Assembly (NCBI GenBank): GCA_021399445.1
Contig: JAJTUQ010000004.1
Span: 558,001 to 622,000, forward strand
Reading direction: 5' to 3'
Length of the DNA: 64,000 nucleotides
Source: Xylogone sp. PMI_703
Lineage: Eukaryota > Ascomycota > Leotiomycetes
In this document: positions 12,247 to 22,747 of the stretch, one piece after another
Position numbering within the stretch: position 1 is the stretch's first letter
Layout: each line of letters begins with the position of its first letter
The notes under the pieces: model-generated
The model's database searches: none
What the model was told of the DNA's origin: nothing
What the model saw: the letters and a program-made list of their open reading frames with translations, nothing else
Translations under genes and position numbers: made by a program

Positions 12247-13941
12247 GATTTTGGTGAATCAAGGGTGTTGTAAGCAAAGGATTTGCGTGTCAAATTTACG
12301 TCTAATTTTTAATTTCAACTTTTATGTTTTATGTTTTATGCTGTTTTGTTCTGAGGAAGGCCTGGATCCGCGGCAAATTAGACACAAGACCGGTTATGGA
12401 GTACAAAGAGGCAGGGGTGATGTCGATGATGAGTCAAGGATGGGGGAACGTCGCTGTCTCTCTTTAATGCCAGGGCGGCCTGCCAAGCCCGAAACCTCGC
12501 GGTTCCAGGTTAAGCTATACCAAGCTTTACCATGAAGCCTTACACCCATGGCACTTTAATTACCGACAACTCTGTCACCGAGGCTGATTAAAGTGGAATC
12601 TGACTTTAAGTCCCAGCCACTAGTAGGCGGTTGGGCTACGGGGAAGACCCTTGCGACGGGAACTACAAGCCCCACTTATTTCGGACATGCTACGCGGGCC
12701 GCTCCGAGACCCGGTCTTAGAATCCCGAGGTTTGTGCTAATTCCAGTGTGTGCAATGCTATGGGGGTCGCAATGTCCGACGAGTATGCCGAGCGCCAGTA
12801 CAAGGTCGTTCCATAGCTATGGATTGTTTAGTGAATCCAACGCCTATAATCGTCTGTAATTATAGCGCTTTGCAGTGATGCTCTACCTAAAGCTCACTGT
12901 AAATATAGCGTATTATAGTGATACTATACCCAACGACCACTATAACTCCAGGGCTTACTCAGGGTTATATCACTATGAAGAAATAAAGTTGAGATACTGT
13001 ACCAGATAACAGTGCCGCACCATCGGGCACCAATGACCCCACTTTCTACTTTCTACCACGGGTTCGACGAATGTCTCCAACCTGTTAGATGCGAGGCCTT
13101 AGGTGGTAGTAAACACATATCGTAATCAAGAAGGTGGTAACTTGAACTGGTCAAAGAATAAGTGCACAAACTGATCCTGGGAATTTTCGTGCTCTTCTTT
13201 TTGGAAGACGTGTTTAGATAATGACGTCAGTGAAGGTCTGCCCAGTATGTAAACTTTAATAGCTTCATTCTAGGTTTACACCAAAGGTTTATCAAAGTAT
13301 TTCAAGTAAGGATGATGGCGAGAATGCAAAATATATTTGCGGCTCAGCTGCTAGTTACTTACGGAACATGTCATGACCACTTTCCAATCTATCTAAATAG
13401 ATGAAAACATGTAGCCCAGCGATTCGGTCCAATAGAACAGGGCTTGTACATTTTATGACGAGTTTAGCGCTTAAGGACCTCCTGAGGAAATATAACGTTT
13501 TATATGGGTCTTCCTGCTCCCAGTGTCTATGCCTTAAGGTCAAATAGCCTGCATAATTTCCAACACGTCGCATGACTTCCTCTCTATATTCTCAATATTT
13601 CATACTACATAAAGCTATAGGACCTCGGTGTTACTAACCCCTCACATCCTTCAAAGGCTGGAGGCTTAAGGCCCTGGTTGCACTTCCCGCTATATGCACC
13701 ACTAGTAACTGCAAAGGGAGGCCACACAAGGATTTCCGTACCCCGGTTCCAGTATTGCGGTAGCTGTGGATCAGCTTTACTAATACTATCCAGTGATGTG
13801 GCGTAGCTATACCTTCCATATGGAGGATAAAGTAGTAGGATTATCTGATATTATTCAACCTTCACGCTTCCAAACTTCTCTTGCGGCACAAGGTATACTG
13901 TTTCTTGGATTTCAAAATAAGTGCATTTATATATTAGATCC
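12247..13941. other. Long intergenic region with degenerate repeat
   Basis: About 1.7 kb between the divergent anthrone oxygenase and acyl-CoA ligase genes. No ORF looks real. Positions 12400-12750 are distinctly more GC-rich than their surroundings. They contain a 13-base string (12633-12645) that also occurs upstream of the glycosyltransferase gene. Positions 12855-12975 hold two diverged units of about 45-50 bp beginning TATAGCG and containing AGTGAT, which look like a worn repeat. Confidence 0.5.
12633..12645 (+). promoter_or_regulatory. Shared 13-mer GGGCTACGGGGAA, copy 1
   Basis: Thirteen identical bases occur here and at 21551-21563, before the glycosyltransferase gene. Here it lies about 390 bp upstream of the anthrone oxygenase start. 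It contains CGGGGA, as does the GTCGGGGAYCG motif near other cluster genes. This is a candidate regulator site only. Confidence 0.3.
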
Positions 13942-15838
13942 ATGGGATTTTCACCGTTTTCAATGTTTTCTAGAAAAGGGGAGGAACAGAAGGCGGTTGC
14001 CACTGACCAGTGGTCTGAAATTGATGGAGGACTTCTGGAGCAGAATATGTCTGTGTTTGAGCATATTGAGCAAGGTCTGCTCAAAAATCCGAATCGGCCA
14101 GCTGTGATTTCCATGTTTCAGCCTGCGAATTCCCTCGACGATTTGGTATCTGGGGAGAAGGAGAATCATGAAGGATGTATTGGCAACTCAGAATTTTGTA
14201 ACGGATCCGTCCAATCTACATGCCTTATATTGAGTTACGCCCAACTTCACTCTACAGCCTTGAAACTCGCAGCCGGCCTCCTTGCCAACGGCGCTCAGTC
14301 TGATACGACGATACTTATGCTCATTCCAAACGGCGGAGAATATACGCTTCTTCTCTGGACATGCATATTACTACGCATTACCTACGTCAGTCTCGATCCG
14401 GCTCTACTGGAAAGATCCGGATACACTATTCTTAAGAATATCCTGAGAATGCTAAAACCACAACTGGTCATCGCACCTGATAGTCTTAGCGGGAAGGCTA
14501 TTGAAGTTGCCGTGACGGAGCTGCAACTGCCTCTACCTCTGCGTCTCTGTCTCTCTCAGTCTCACATCTCGGGCTGGAAATCCCTATTCGATGTAGCTAC
14601 TGATGGACTAAAATCTCCCTTTGATGAAGCTTCGGTAGTTGCGGCGGCAAGAAAAGATAGTCCAAAACGTATCCACGCCATTATGTTCACGTCTGGAACC
14701 TCCGGTGTCCCAAAGGGCTGTCCTCAGCGTATAACCGGCATATCTCACCTCCTGCACTCACAACGCTGGCTGATAAATTCGGAGGTGGGTGCCTTTGCAG
14801 TCCAGCAGGCGCACAACTCGCGCGGTATTGCGCCAGCACAGACGATGCAAACCTGGTTAGCCGGTGGCACTGTGGTTATGACAGGACAAGGTTTCAACGT
14901 CTTCCACATTTCCAGGGCGATTGAACAGTTTGGGGCTACTTTTATCGTGTTAACACCACCTATGGTGCACGAAATGGCAGGAGAGCTAGCTACCAGGCCT
15001 ATTGACGTCACTTCTGTAAAGAGGATCCAAGTTGGCGGAGATACCGTCACCAAGGATATCCTGATCAAGTGCTCAGCACTGTTCCCACAGGCACAAGTGT
15101 GTGTGAATCACGGCATGACTGAGGGTGGAGGGTCATTTGTGTGGCCTTTCTTTAGGGCACCAACGTCTCATATTCCATTCTTCGGTGAAATATGTCCTGT
15201 TGGTAAGGTCGCGCCCGGTTCAGTCATTCGTATCTGGGACACAGAAAAAAGGTGTGTGGTCCGAAGGGGTGAGCTGGGAGAGCTGCATATCTCGTGTGCA
15301 AGCATCATCAAGCATTATATGATGGGCAGATCAGAGGAGTCATTCTATGACGATGAGAAAGGAAGGTGGTTTAATACGGGTGACATTGCTACTTTGGATA
15401 AGAATGGACTATTGTTTATTCTGGGTAGGCGTAAAGATATGGTTAAACGCGCTGGTGTGGCTATTATGCCCGCTGCAATTGAGAGTTCTATTGAGGCCTT
15501 CACAGGTACCCAAGTGAGTAGTCTCCCCTTATCACTCTCTCTACCAAGTTTACTAACCTAGATCTGTGAAGTCAATCGTAGTACCAACTCCACATCATGT
15601 ACTCGGTACTGAGCCTTTTGTAACTCTCCGTTCACTCAATGGAAAAACTGAGGCACAAATCAAAGACCATGTCCGGGCTGTATTTGGCAGAGATTACACA
15701 CTTGGAGGACTAGTAACATTGAAGCAGCTTGGACTTGCCGAATTTCCTCTAAACCCAACGCACAAGATTATTAAGAGCGAGGTTCAAGCAGCGGTATTGA
15801 AATATCTCGAGACTGTATCAGGGAGCGTAACAATGTGA
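13942..15838 (+). CDS. AMP-dependent acyl-CoA ligase, MdpI-like
   Basis: Adenylate-forming enzyme of about 612 residues, expected to activate a carboxylic acid as its acyl-AMP and then CoA thioester. Seen motifs: P-loop MFTSGTSGVPKGCPQ, the NHGMTEGG block, FNTGDIATLDKNG and the hinge LGRRKDMVKRAGVAI. Predicted exons are 13942-15513 and 15572-15838. The donor is GTGAGT. The acceptor at 15571 (TGTGAAG) is weak, but it keeps the frame and gives the expected junction FTGTQ|SIVVPTPHHVLG. An in-frame ATG lies seven codons further upstream, at 13921. MdpI in the monodictyphenone cluster is of this family, with an unclear role. Here it might activate an acyl group to be added to the product, or be dispensable. 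Confidence 0.87.
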
Positions 15839-16047
15839 AACGGCCAGCTGTTTTAAAAACTCACAACTGAATAGAAGAAAGATATAGAATGAGTTACATG
15901 CAGGGACCAGGGGGTTGTCAGTTTCAGTACTAGTATTTTATCTTAGGTTCATGAGTTTTTTATGGAATAGTAATAACTTTACAACTTAGTTGATAGCCTT
16001 TTCGCGTCCTATCCAATATCCTCGCCACAACTTAAAGAACAGAATTT

Positions 16048-17406
16048 CTAATTAGCCAAATCTGGGCGCTTCCATGGCTGCTCAAATCCTGTAAATGGCA
16101 CCCACTTGAGATCCGTAGGAACGCCCTTGGTGGTGTCCTGGCACATTCTGGCTAGCTTCAACCACATATCACCCTTCATTGGGAAATATGCCTCCCACTC
16201 GCCACTCTCATACTCGCGCGAAACATCTTCACCGTTCTTGAGGGCGCGGATGAACTTGGCCGCATGTCCATCATCATGCTCTTTCCTAACCGCGCTGAAT
16301 AGATCCTCCCAGTCCATACTATCGCTCTCAGGATTAGAGTAAGTGGAAATTGCATTCCCATCTAGAGGTGCACTCCCCGAGACAGCGTACCATGCCAGAT
16401 CTAGTCGTGCTTTCCACTCTACTAATCGTACACGGTCTTCGAGCTTGATCCAGTCCTGACGAATAAGAACCGTAAAGAAGATACTGCTCGTGACAGTGTG
16501 CATGTAGAAGAAGTCAATCTTCCTCTTGCGACCCTCGCGCTGTGCCGCTCCGGCAAAATAGGCACATGTGTTAATCATTTCTGCTGTTCTTCGCTCAAGT
16601 TCCTTCTCGTCTTTTCGAATCCGGAACTGTGAGGCCATCGTCTGCATCTCCTCCCCCGCACGCCCAATAATGCCGTCACGCATCTTGTTTCCAAAGTCGG
16701 TCCAACGCGGCGCAGAGCGGATAGCTTCATTAGCGCGGACTTCATTAATCAGCTGAATCATGGGCTTTGGCTTTGCAGTGGGATATGCAATAGCTGCTTC
16801 AGCCTCAGCATTCAGGAACAGTGTTCCAATGTTGCTGTTGTCGTGTGACGCAGCTTGGGCAAGCGCCTCTGCGATGATAGAGGGCTGTTGGAACTCAACA
16901 CCGAGACCCAGATGAATAATGGGATGGTATGCACCCTCGTACATTCGCGCCAGTAAAGTATCAGCCACCTTAGTGCGCGCGAAGAGGTACTCCTGAATCA
17001 CCTCCTTCCATCCCTTGGCCCCGATCTCGCGCTGGAAGAACTCGAGTAATGTGTGATACTGTGTGATCTCCCCAATTGTCTTGTAGAGAGTCTCTGAATC
17101 ACTCAGCTTCTCGAGCAGTGCTTGGTCAATGTCTGGAATGGCACGTTGAATTGGAGTGCCGTCATCATAACGGTCCTGGAGCTCTTGGGGGTTGGCGCCC
17201 AAGGCAAGGATAGTGAGCAAACTATGCGAGATGTGATTGTGGCCTGCGGTATCACGGAAAAAGACATGAAATTTCTCATGATTTTCTTGTAAGAGTCGGT
17301 TGCATTCCTCTACAGAGTTAGATGGAATATCAGTTACTTTGATTATGCCCAGATGAGACGGGGAGAGACGGATGGGCGAAGTCGTTGTTATGGTTGAGGT
17401 TGCCAT
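16048..17406 (-). CDS. Questin-oxidase-like Baeyer-Villiger oxidase, MdpL/GedK-like
   Basis: Single-exon protein of 452 residues matching the questin oxidase-like (DUF4243) family. The characteristic N-terminal block is present: HLGIIKVTDIPSNSVEECNRLLQENHEKFHVFF, followed by HNHISHSLLTILALGA. Further conserved histidines occur in YHPIIHLGLG and FFYMHTVTSS. Members open the central ring of anthraquinones such as questin, emodin or chrysophanol by Baeyer-Villiger chemistry, giving benzophenones and xanthones. They lack classical FAD-binding motifs, and I see none here. Its presence suggests that this cluster goes beyond an anthraquinone to a ring-opened or xanthone-type product. It is convergent with the acyl-CoA ligase, with only 209 bp between stops. 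Confidence 0.88.
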   Translation of the reverse strand: MATSTITTTSPIRLSPSHLGIIKVTDIPSNSVEECNRLLQENHEKFHVFFRDTAGHNHISHSLLTILALGANPQELQDRYDDGTPIQRAIPDIDQALLEKLSDSETLYKTIGEITQYHTLLEFFQREIGAKGWKEVIQEYLFARTKVADTLLARMYEGAYHPIIHLGLGVEFQQPSIIAEALAQAASHDNSNIGTLFLNAEAEAAIAYPTAKPKPMIQLINEVRANEAIRSAPRWTDFGNKMRDGIIGRAGEEMQTMASQFRIRKDEKELERRTAEMINTCAYFAGAAQREGRKRKIDFFYMHTVTSSIFFTVLIRQDWIKLEDRVRLVEWKARLDLAWYAVSGSAPLDGNAISTYSNPESDSMDWEDLFSAVRKEHDDGHAAKFIRALKNGEDVSREYESGEWEAYFPMKGDMWLKLARMCQDTTKGVPTDLKWVPFTGFEQPWKRPDLAN

Positions 17407-18370
17407 GGTTAGTATAATGGGAAAAGGATGCGAGAAAGAAGTAGCAGACTGGCCGTTGTGATCACAATATCTACGAGTTTATTGACCTTCATATACTCAA
17501 AAATCATATTGCTCAGTATGGCATGTCCGACTATCAAGCCCATGGTGCCTTCGGACTACCACAAGTCGGGGACCGACACTATGGCATGACGATCGGCTTA
17601 CTCTCCCGTTCGAACCACCAGTAAGGTTGAGCCCAACGTTGTCTACCCCATACAAAATTCCAAAACAATAGTTCATTGTTGTGCCATAAGTAAAATAGGA
17701 TTCTTTTAGCAGATTCTGGAACGTGTGGACGTCTAAAGTATATGATAGCAGCCTAAGCGAATAACCTTTTACCAAATGTCATCAACTCGAATAGATAGCA
17801 TCATGAAGACATGACTTACATGAAGTCCGTATATAAAACATTAATTCAAATATACATCTATCATATTCTGACCTTGTACATTCCAACTGACATGTTCTAG
17901 TGAACATGTATTTGAAACCGCTAAAACACCAGGTTTCCACGAAGCCTAGTGATCGTATCTTATGAGACTGTTAATCTTGTAATTTTAGAACGTAAGTGAA
18001 ATGGGTCGTCAAAACCAATAAATTAAATAATTTTACTTATATAATAACTAGTCCAACGCCAGATTTGAAGAGAAATTCTCTTAATTTTTGTCCAGGTACT
18101 CCATATCTAACCTTGAAAGCTTTATCTCTAACTTCGGCCTTTGAGCGGGCTATGGATAGATCCATGCAGCGTTAACAAAAGCAGAAAGACATCTAATCAC
18201 TGCTGATTTCTGGTTTTAAGGTTAAAATTTATTTATTCAATAACATCCCACTGCTACATATACTTCAATGCGCAAATCACAATCTCAAGTATCCAAAAAC
18301 GCTAGTAACCAGAATAAATGATAGGCAAATACCTCTTTTATTACTTCTCCCACTCCACTGAACCACCACA
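17407..18370. promoter_or_regulatory. Intergenic; promoter of the Baeyer-Villiger oxidase
   Basis: No gene seen. The first 250 bp next to the oxidase start hold four CGG/CCG groups between 17526 and 17610, including a perfect 13-bp palindrome at 17565-17577. The remainder to 18370 is AT-rich and featureless. Confidence 0.5.
17565..17577 (+). promoter_or_regulatory. Palindrome GTCGGggaCCGAC before the Baeyer-Villiger oxidase
   Basis: A perfect inverted repeat of five bases with a 3-bp centre, about 160 bp upstream of the start codon at 17406. Inverted CGG triplets are the usual target form of Zn2Cys6 dimers. Ten of its first eleven bases match the site before the PKS (3792-3802). Confidence 0.4.
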
Positions 18371-19165
18371 CTAAGAAGGTCCCGTTGACGGCAAATAAGG
18401 ATGCAGCCATGGGAAGTAATGTCTCATCAGCCCCATGAAGATACACATCGGGGTCCCCTTCGGAAATTTGGCGCCAACACCACGTTTCGCATTCACTACG
18501 CCAACATTCAATCCATCATACCTCTCCTCTGCATCATCAGCCGCCTCAATCATGCCAGCTGAAAGATCCAAGTAACTAATGAAACTCTCCTCCTCGTCGA
18601 GGGTGAGAGTGTGCCCTCGCGAAACATCTGGCGAGAGGCCAGCGGGCTTGATAAAAATGGTGGAGACCCAGTCGGATTGGGCGCGGAGGAATGTCTCGGT
18701 GAGGCGTAAGTCATTATAGACGTGCGAAGCCGCAGTCAACATGATGGGACGGAACCATCCAGGCATGCTTCGTGCAAGATGGTCGTCGATGGTGGCAGAG
18801 CTAAGCAGGACCAACTTTGGCAGCTTGACCCCTGGGCCGGACTCCGCCTTGATCTTTTTCAGAGCGTTAATGACAGCGGTGGCACTGTCCTGGCTTAGAT
18901 GGCAGCCAGGAATGTTATCGTTTGTCGTCACCACCAAGAAGACAGCTTTAGTATTACGTACGCAGTCGGCCATGAGGTTTACATCGCTGATATTGCCCTC
19001 GAAAACCCGAACTTGCTTGTTGTCGATGACCTCTGGGAGCAGGCGATGCAGCTTAGCTTTGTTGCGGCAGTACGCATTGATTTTATTATGAGGTGATTGG
19101 AGAAGGTTTTGGATGAGGGCAGAGCCGCAGTTACCTGTGCTCCCTAGCACGGCATAGGTGGCCAT
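18371..19165 (-). CDS. AvfA/MdpK-like NAD(P)-binding oxidoreductase
   Basis: Single-exon protein of 264 residues with an N-terminal Rossmann motif [12 protein letters not shown] (GxxGxxG), typical of atypical short-chain dehydrogenases of the NmrA/AvfA kind. The family includes averufin oxidase A of aflatoxin biosynthesis and MdpK of the monodictyphenone cluster, which act on anthraquinone or benzophenone intermediates. Conserved blocks seen are [11 protein letters not shown] and [15 protein letters not shown]. The last third ([26 protein letters not shown]) is the substrate side. It is co-directional with the Baeyer-Villiger oxidase and the glycosyltransferase. Its likely job is a redox step linked to ring opening; the exact reaction is not fixed by sequence. 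Confidence 0.85.
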   Translation of the reverse strand: MATYAVLGSTGNCGSALIQNLLQSPHNKINAYCRNKAKLHRLLPEVIDNKQVRVFEGNISDVNLMADCVRNTKAVFLVVTTNDNIPGCHLSQDSATAVINALKKIKAESGPGVKLPKLVLLSSATIDDHLARSMPGWFRPIMLTAASHVYNDLRLTETFLRAQSDWVSTIFIKPAGLSPDVSRGHTLTLDEEESFISYLDLSAGMIEAADDAEERYDGLNVGVVNAKRGVGAKFPKGTPMCIFMGLMRHYFPWLHPYLPSTGPS

Positions 19166-19952
19166 GGTGATGGTCAGTAGTTAGGAGGATGAGGGTGAGA
19201 GTGAAGGTGGTAATACAGGAAAGAGATGCCGTTTGCTAATTTAGTATCATGGAAAAGATCTCTCTTCTTTTAAACAAATGTTTTCCTTCTTCTAATGTGT
19301 GTTGCTCTGGCGGACGATGTTGTCTGCAGGTGGTCGATTTCCGACCCCCGAGTTGTAAATCCCGAGTGTGAACGCTCGGGTGGTTCCCACTCCACATCGG
19401 AGAATGAAGTTACTGATGTGTCCAGACTCCCAGGGCTATTCGTAGATCATCCATTGAAAGCGTTGCGAGCTAGTATACTTTCACATGTCTGTACCACGTA
19501 CCTCAGTTATGATGTGGCACGTTGAATTTCTCAAAATAGCCTAGCTATAAAAATTGGATTGTAACTGTCCGATGAACCCCACGAGGTGCCTTGCAATTAC
19601 TATTGGGCTTCTCTACATAATAGTTCTCCGCGAGACACTTAGCGCTAAAGATCTAATTCTGATGACCAAAAAATTTGAACAAAACTTGTTATTTATTTAG
19701 AGTTGGAAAGGGCAAAGCTAAGATATCTTATGGGAGGAGGATTGGAGAGAGATATGACAGTTAACTTCATTCTCATCATGACAACTCTTTTCCCAAGGTA
19801 AACCACTTGCGCAATAGGTATATTGAGTAGCAATAAAAATGACTATAAGCCATACTGAAGATGAGATCGGCGTTTCATCTAGCCAAATCTTTGGCCCCAA
19901 CAAGCGTAAATAAAATAACCAAGTCTTATTCTATTCTCTAACTAGAACTACT
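19166..19952. promoter_or_regulatory. Intergenic; promoter of the AvfA-like gene
   Basis: No gene seen. Near the AvfA-like start lies a cluster of CGG-type sites at 19332-19400, including CTCGGGGGTCGG (minus strand, 19341-19352) and GAGTGTGAACGCTCGGG just beyond it. The rest, to the glycosyltransferase 3' end, is AT-rich. Confidence 0.45.
19341..19352 (-). promoter_or_regulatory. CTCGGGGGTCGG site before the AvfA-like gene
   Basis: Minus-strand CTCGGGGGTCGG, about 176 bp upstream of the start at 19165. It resembles the sites before the PKS and the Baeyer-Villiger oxidase (shared core TCGGGG-N-YCG). Confidence 0.35.
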
Positions 19953-21332
19953 TTACTCTGTATAATCGTAAATTATCCTCTCCACCGTTCCTAGCGCATC
20001 CAAAGCTTCATTCTCCCTCTTCAGCTCCAACGCCCGCTTCTTGTAAGCTGGATTATTCAATACCTTCTCAACACTCTTACCAATAGCCTCCACCGATGGA
20101 TTCCTCGACCTCAAATTGACTCCCACACCGCTCCACTCTGCTCGCATGCTTACTTCGGCTTTGTCGGCTTCAGCCCCAGCCAGCACCATTGGCACACCGT
20201 TCATGATTCCATGCATGAATCCCCCAAAGCCAGCATTGGTCACAAAGACGTCTGTGTATGGTAGAATGACGTCGTAGGGGAAGTAGTCAATTACTTTGGT
20301 ATTCGCTGGCACTTCAATATCTTTGGGAAGTGATGCACCTCGTGATCCTAAAGTAGCAACTATAATGAGGTCACTACGCGAGGAAAGACTCTTGATTGTT
20401 GGGATCAAAAGCTCGGTGTAGATGACATCTGTGGTACCTTGCGTGATGAATATGACCTTCTTTTTGTTTGGCGAGGTGGCAGGAAGCTCTGCGTTAGATA
20501 AGATCTCTGCCCACCAGGGAGGGTGTGCGAAGTTAGGATTGATGGGCTTCAGTGGCAAGCCACCGAGGAATTTAATCTTAGGGCTAAGGTCAGATCGTGG
20601 ATAATCCAGGCCTTGACTGTACGGCAAGAGCGTGATGTCAAACATATCCATGAGCGTGTCCCAGAACCAGCCGGTCATATCCTTTGTCGCACCTAAGGGC
20701 TTGTAAATCTTGTTGGCATGATCATTTAAGTCTTTGTGGTAAGGAACAATTGCATCAATCAGCTCCTTTATCTTAGCCCGATCTTCATCGGAGGTTGGTG
20801 GTGGTAGACCAGAACCCATGGGAGGGACATCGACACTGGTCATGATATTCACGGTAGTTTGGAAGTTAATGACCCTTGGGAGCTTATCATAGCCCTTTGG
20901 TAACGGTGTCCCATAGTAGTACGGCAGCACCCCTCCAAAATGAGACTCGTGTAGAAGAATGACCTGGCGCCCTGGATACTGTTCTCGGATTGTCTCAAGA
21001 CATTTCCTAGTCAGGTCATACACCTTGGGAGTGCTGTCTAGAAAAAAGTGTTTAAGGTGCCAAACAATCCTTCCGACGCCGTCTGGTGCTGAAAATTGAC
21101 CTTGGACGAGCTCAGGGGTAAGGTGATTCCAGTCGTTCTTGATGTATTCTATTCCACTGCGCTTAATGGCATCCTCGAAATCGGAGCCACCAATAAAGTA
21201 GACCTTGAACCCCTGGGTGACTAGATATGCTGAAATTTGGATCAAGCCGTTGCTGTGCCCGTGGGCTGGAAACGCCCCAGCAACGACGATTGGCTTCTGC
21301 TTTCCATTCCAGTGATCACTAATAGATCCCAT
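19953..21332 (-). CDS. UDP-glycosyltransferase, GT1 family
   Basis: Single-exon protein of 459 residues. The N-terminal acceptor domain opens with VVAGAFPAHGHSNGLIQIS, where the histidine after GAFPA is in the usual catalytic position. The C-terminal nucleotide-sugar domain carries the GT1 signature region VTNAGFGGFMHGIMNGVPMV, with NAGFGG in place of the more common HGGxGS. These macrolide/antibiotic-type transferases move a sugar from a UDP- or similar donor to a hydroxyl of a small molecule. It lies inside the polyketide cluster, so the acceptor is probably the anthraquinone or xanthone, giving a glycoside either as product or for self-protection. Monodictyphenone and geodin clusters have no such gene. 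Confidence 0.9.
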   Translation of the reverse strand: MGSISDHWNGKQKPIVVAGAFPAHGHSNGLIQISAYLVTQGFKVYFIGGSDFEDAIKRSGIEYIKNDWNHLTPELVQGQFSAPDGVGRIVWHLKHFFLDSTPKVYDLTRKCLETIREQYPGRQVILLHESHFGGVLPYYYGTPLPKGYDKLPRVINFQTTVNIMTSVDVPPMGSGLPPPTSDEDRAKIKELIDAIVPYHKDLNDHANKIYKPLGATKDMTGWFWDTLMDMFDITLLPYSQGLDYPRSDLSPKIKFLGGLPLKPINPNFAHPPWWAEILSNAELPATSPNKKKVIFITQGTTDVIYTELLIPTIKSLSSRSDLIIVATLGSRGASLPKDIEVPANTKVIDYFPYDVILPYTDVFVTNAGFGGFMHGIMNGVPMVLAGAEADKAEVSMRAEWSGVGVNLRSRNPSVEAIGKSVEKVLNNPAYKKRALELKRENEALDALGTVERIIYDYTE

Positions 21333-22747
21333 TATGATTCAATAGAAGAACAAAAGAGGATGAAATGAGGGCGACTACTAATGGCAATGGCTTCCTCTTA
21401 CTTGTTGTGGCACGAGTGGCCACCTGTAGAATCAGAATGTGAGGTTCTAAGAGCAGGGACCAAGTAATTGGTGTGGATTATATATGATATCCTACCACCC
21501 TGTTCATATCCTCACAGTGATCAAAGTCAGTACCAGATGATTCGCCCGGTGGGCTACGGGGAACCACAAGGCAACATGAGCGCGGGTATCCATATTACAG
21601 TAAGGCATTGTTAAGGAGATTTTTGTTTAACCGATGTGTCCAACAGTGCGATATTGCTTACTTTAGATTTAAATGCCCAGGTGTTGCTTGATAATCAATA
21701 TATTGCTGAACTTCCTTTTTAGACACAGTTCATGTGATTAGATCAAGGTGAGTACAAAGTGAGAAAAAATAATAGAAAGAAGTCAAAAATCTTTCGTAAC
21801 CAGAAAACAAAAAAATGTTTGATAACTGGGCACTACTACCGCAATTCTTCGAACTTAGTTGTACACAAATGGGCGGCCAGGGCAACTGTTATGCAAAATA
21901 TTATTTTACTACAGAGTTGCACTTACTAATCCAATTGCAAGAACCGCTCTATAGACAATCAAAGCCCTTAGATTTTCCAATTGATGCCATCTAGAAGCTG
22001 TGGTGTATGAGGCTGGACCTCTGATTCTGCCATCCCTGCCCGCCTCCTGGGCTGTGAAAGAATGACTGAGCGACACTTCGGAACCCGCTTTGCCCAGGAT
22101 GCCGGCCCTACGGCCCTTCCTTCGGGGACGGGAACCTCACCCCTGAATGGTGAAAGCTGGTTGGTTATCGCCTTTGGAAAGAGAAAACGCCACAGGCAAA
22201 TGAGACGCCTGATATTGTAAGAGACATAGCGTTAATTATTAAAGCCACTAGTAGATTTTAATGGTTTCGTAAGGGTAAAATACTTAGTATAGGTATTAGG
22301 GATGATAGGAATTATGGTAAAACAATATTCCTCATTTGTAACTTTTCTAAGTAATACGCTGCTGTACTCATTGATAATCGCGGAATTAAAATAATAGAAG
22401 AGAGAAAGGCAGGCGCTGCTTCACAGCACGCTCCTCCAACCACATCTCACCATAGACCAACAAGCTTCAGGAACAAGCCATACTCACCCCTCATAGGTTA
22501 CCCCACTACACGGGATAAATCCAAACTCGACTTTAGGCTCGGAACACCAACACCATGAATCGGAGAAAGGAGAATAGGTCGGAATTAGGCATTAGTAAGA
22601 AATTCCCCTGCAATGGAGCCAAGACATAAATAAAGGGCAGCAATTCAAACATAGGAGACCTGTTAATTGTGAGCTAATCAAAAGATCCCCTAAGATAATA
22701 AACACAGAGGAATCCAGGAGATTCGATATTGTCCAAGTAAAAAAAAG
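21333..22747. promoter_or_regulatory. Divergent promoter region, glycosyltransferase/SDR
   Basis: 1.4 kb with no gene. A GC-rich island at 22020-22160 stands out, with TTCGGGGACGG at 22121. The shared 13-mer at 21551-21563 lies about 220 bp before the glycosyltransferase. The remainder is AT-rich. Confidence 0.5.
21551..21563 (+). promoter_or_regulatory. Shared 13-mer GGGCTACGGGGAA, copy 2
   Basis: Same 13 bases as at 12633-12645, about 220 bp upstream of the glycosyltransferase start codon at 21332. Flanking bases differ, so this is a short shared word and not part of a longer duplication. Confidence 0.3.

Noticed and set aside
13355..13573. 72-codon minus-strand ORF between anthrone oxygenase and ligase
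   Set aside because: No family resemblance, no clear start context, and similar random ORFs occur in other non-coding stretches.
17497..17775. 92-codon minus-strand ORF upstream of the Baeyer-Villiger oxidase
   Set aside because: It covers the CGG-rich promoter and shows no domain; the sequence looks random (RSSCHSVGPRL-like).
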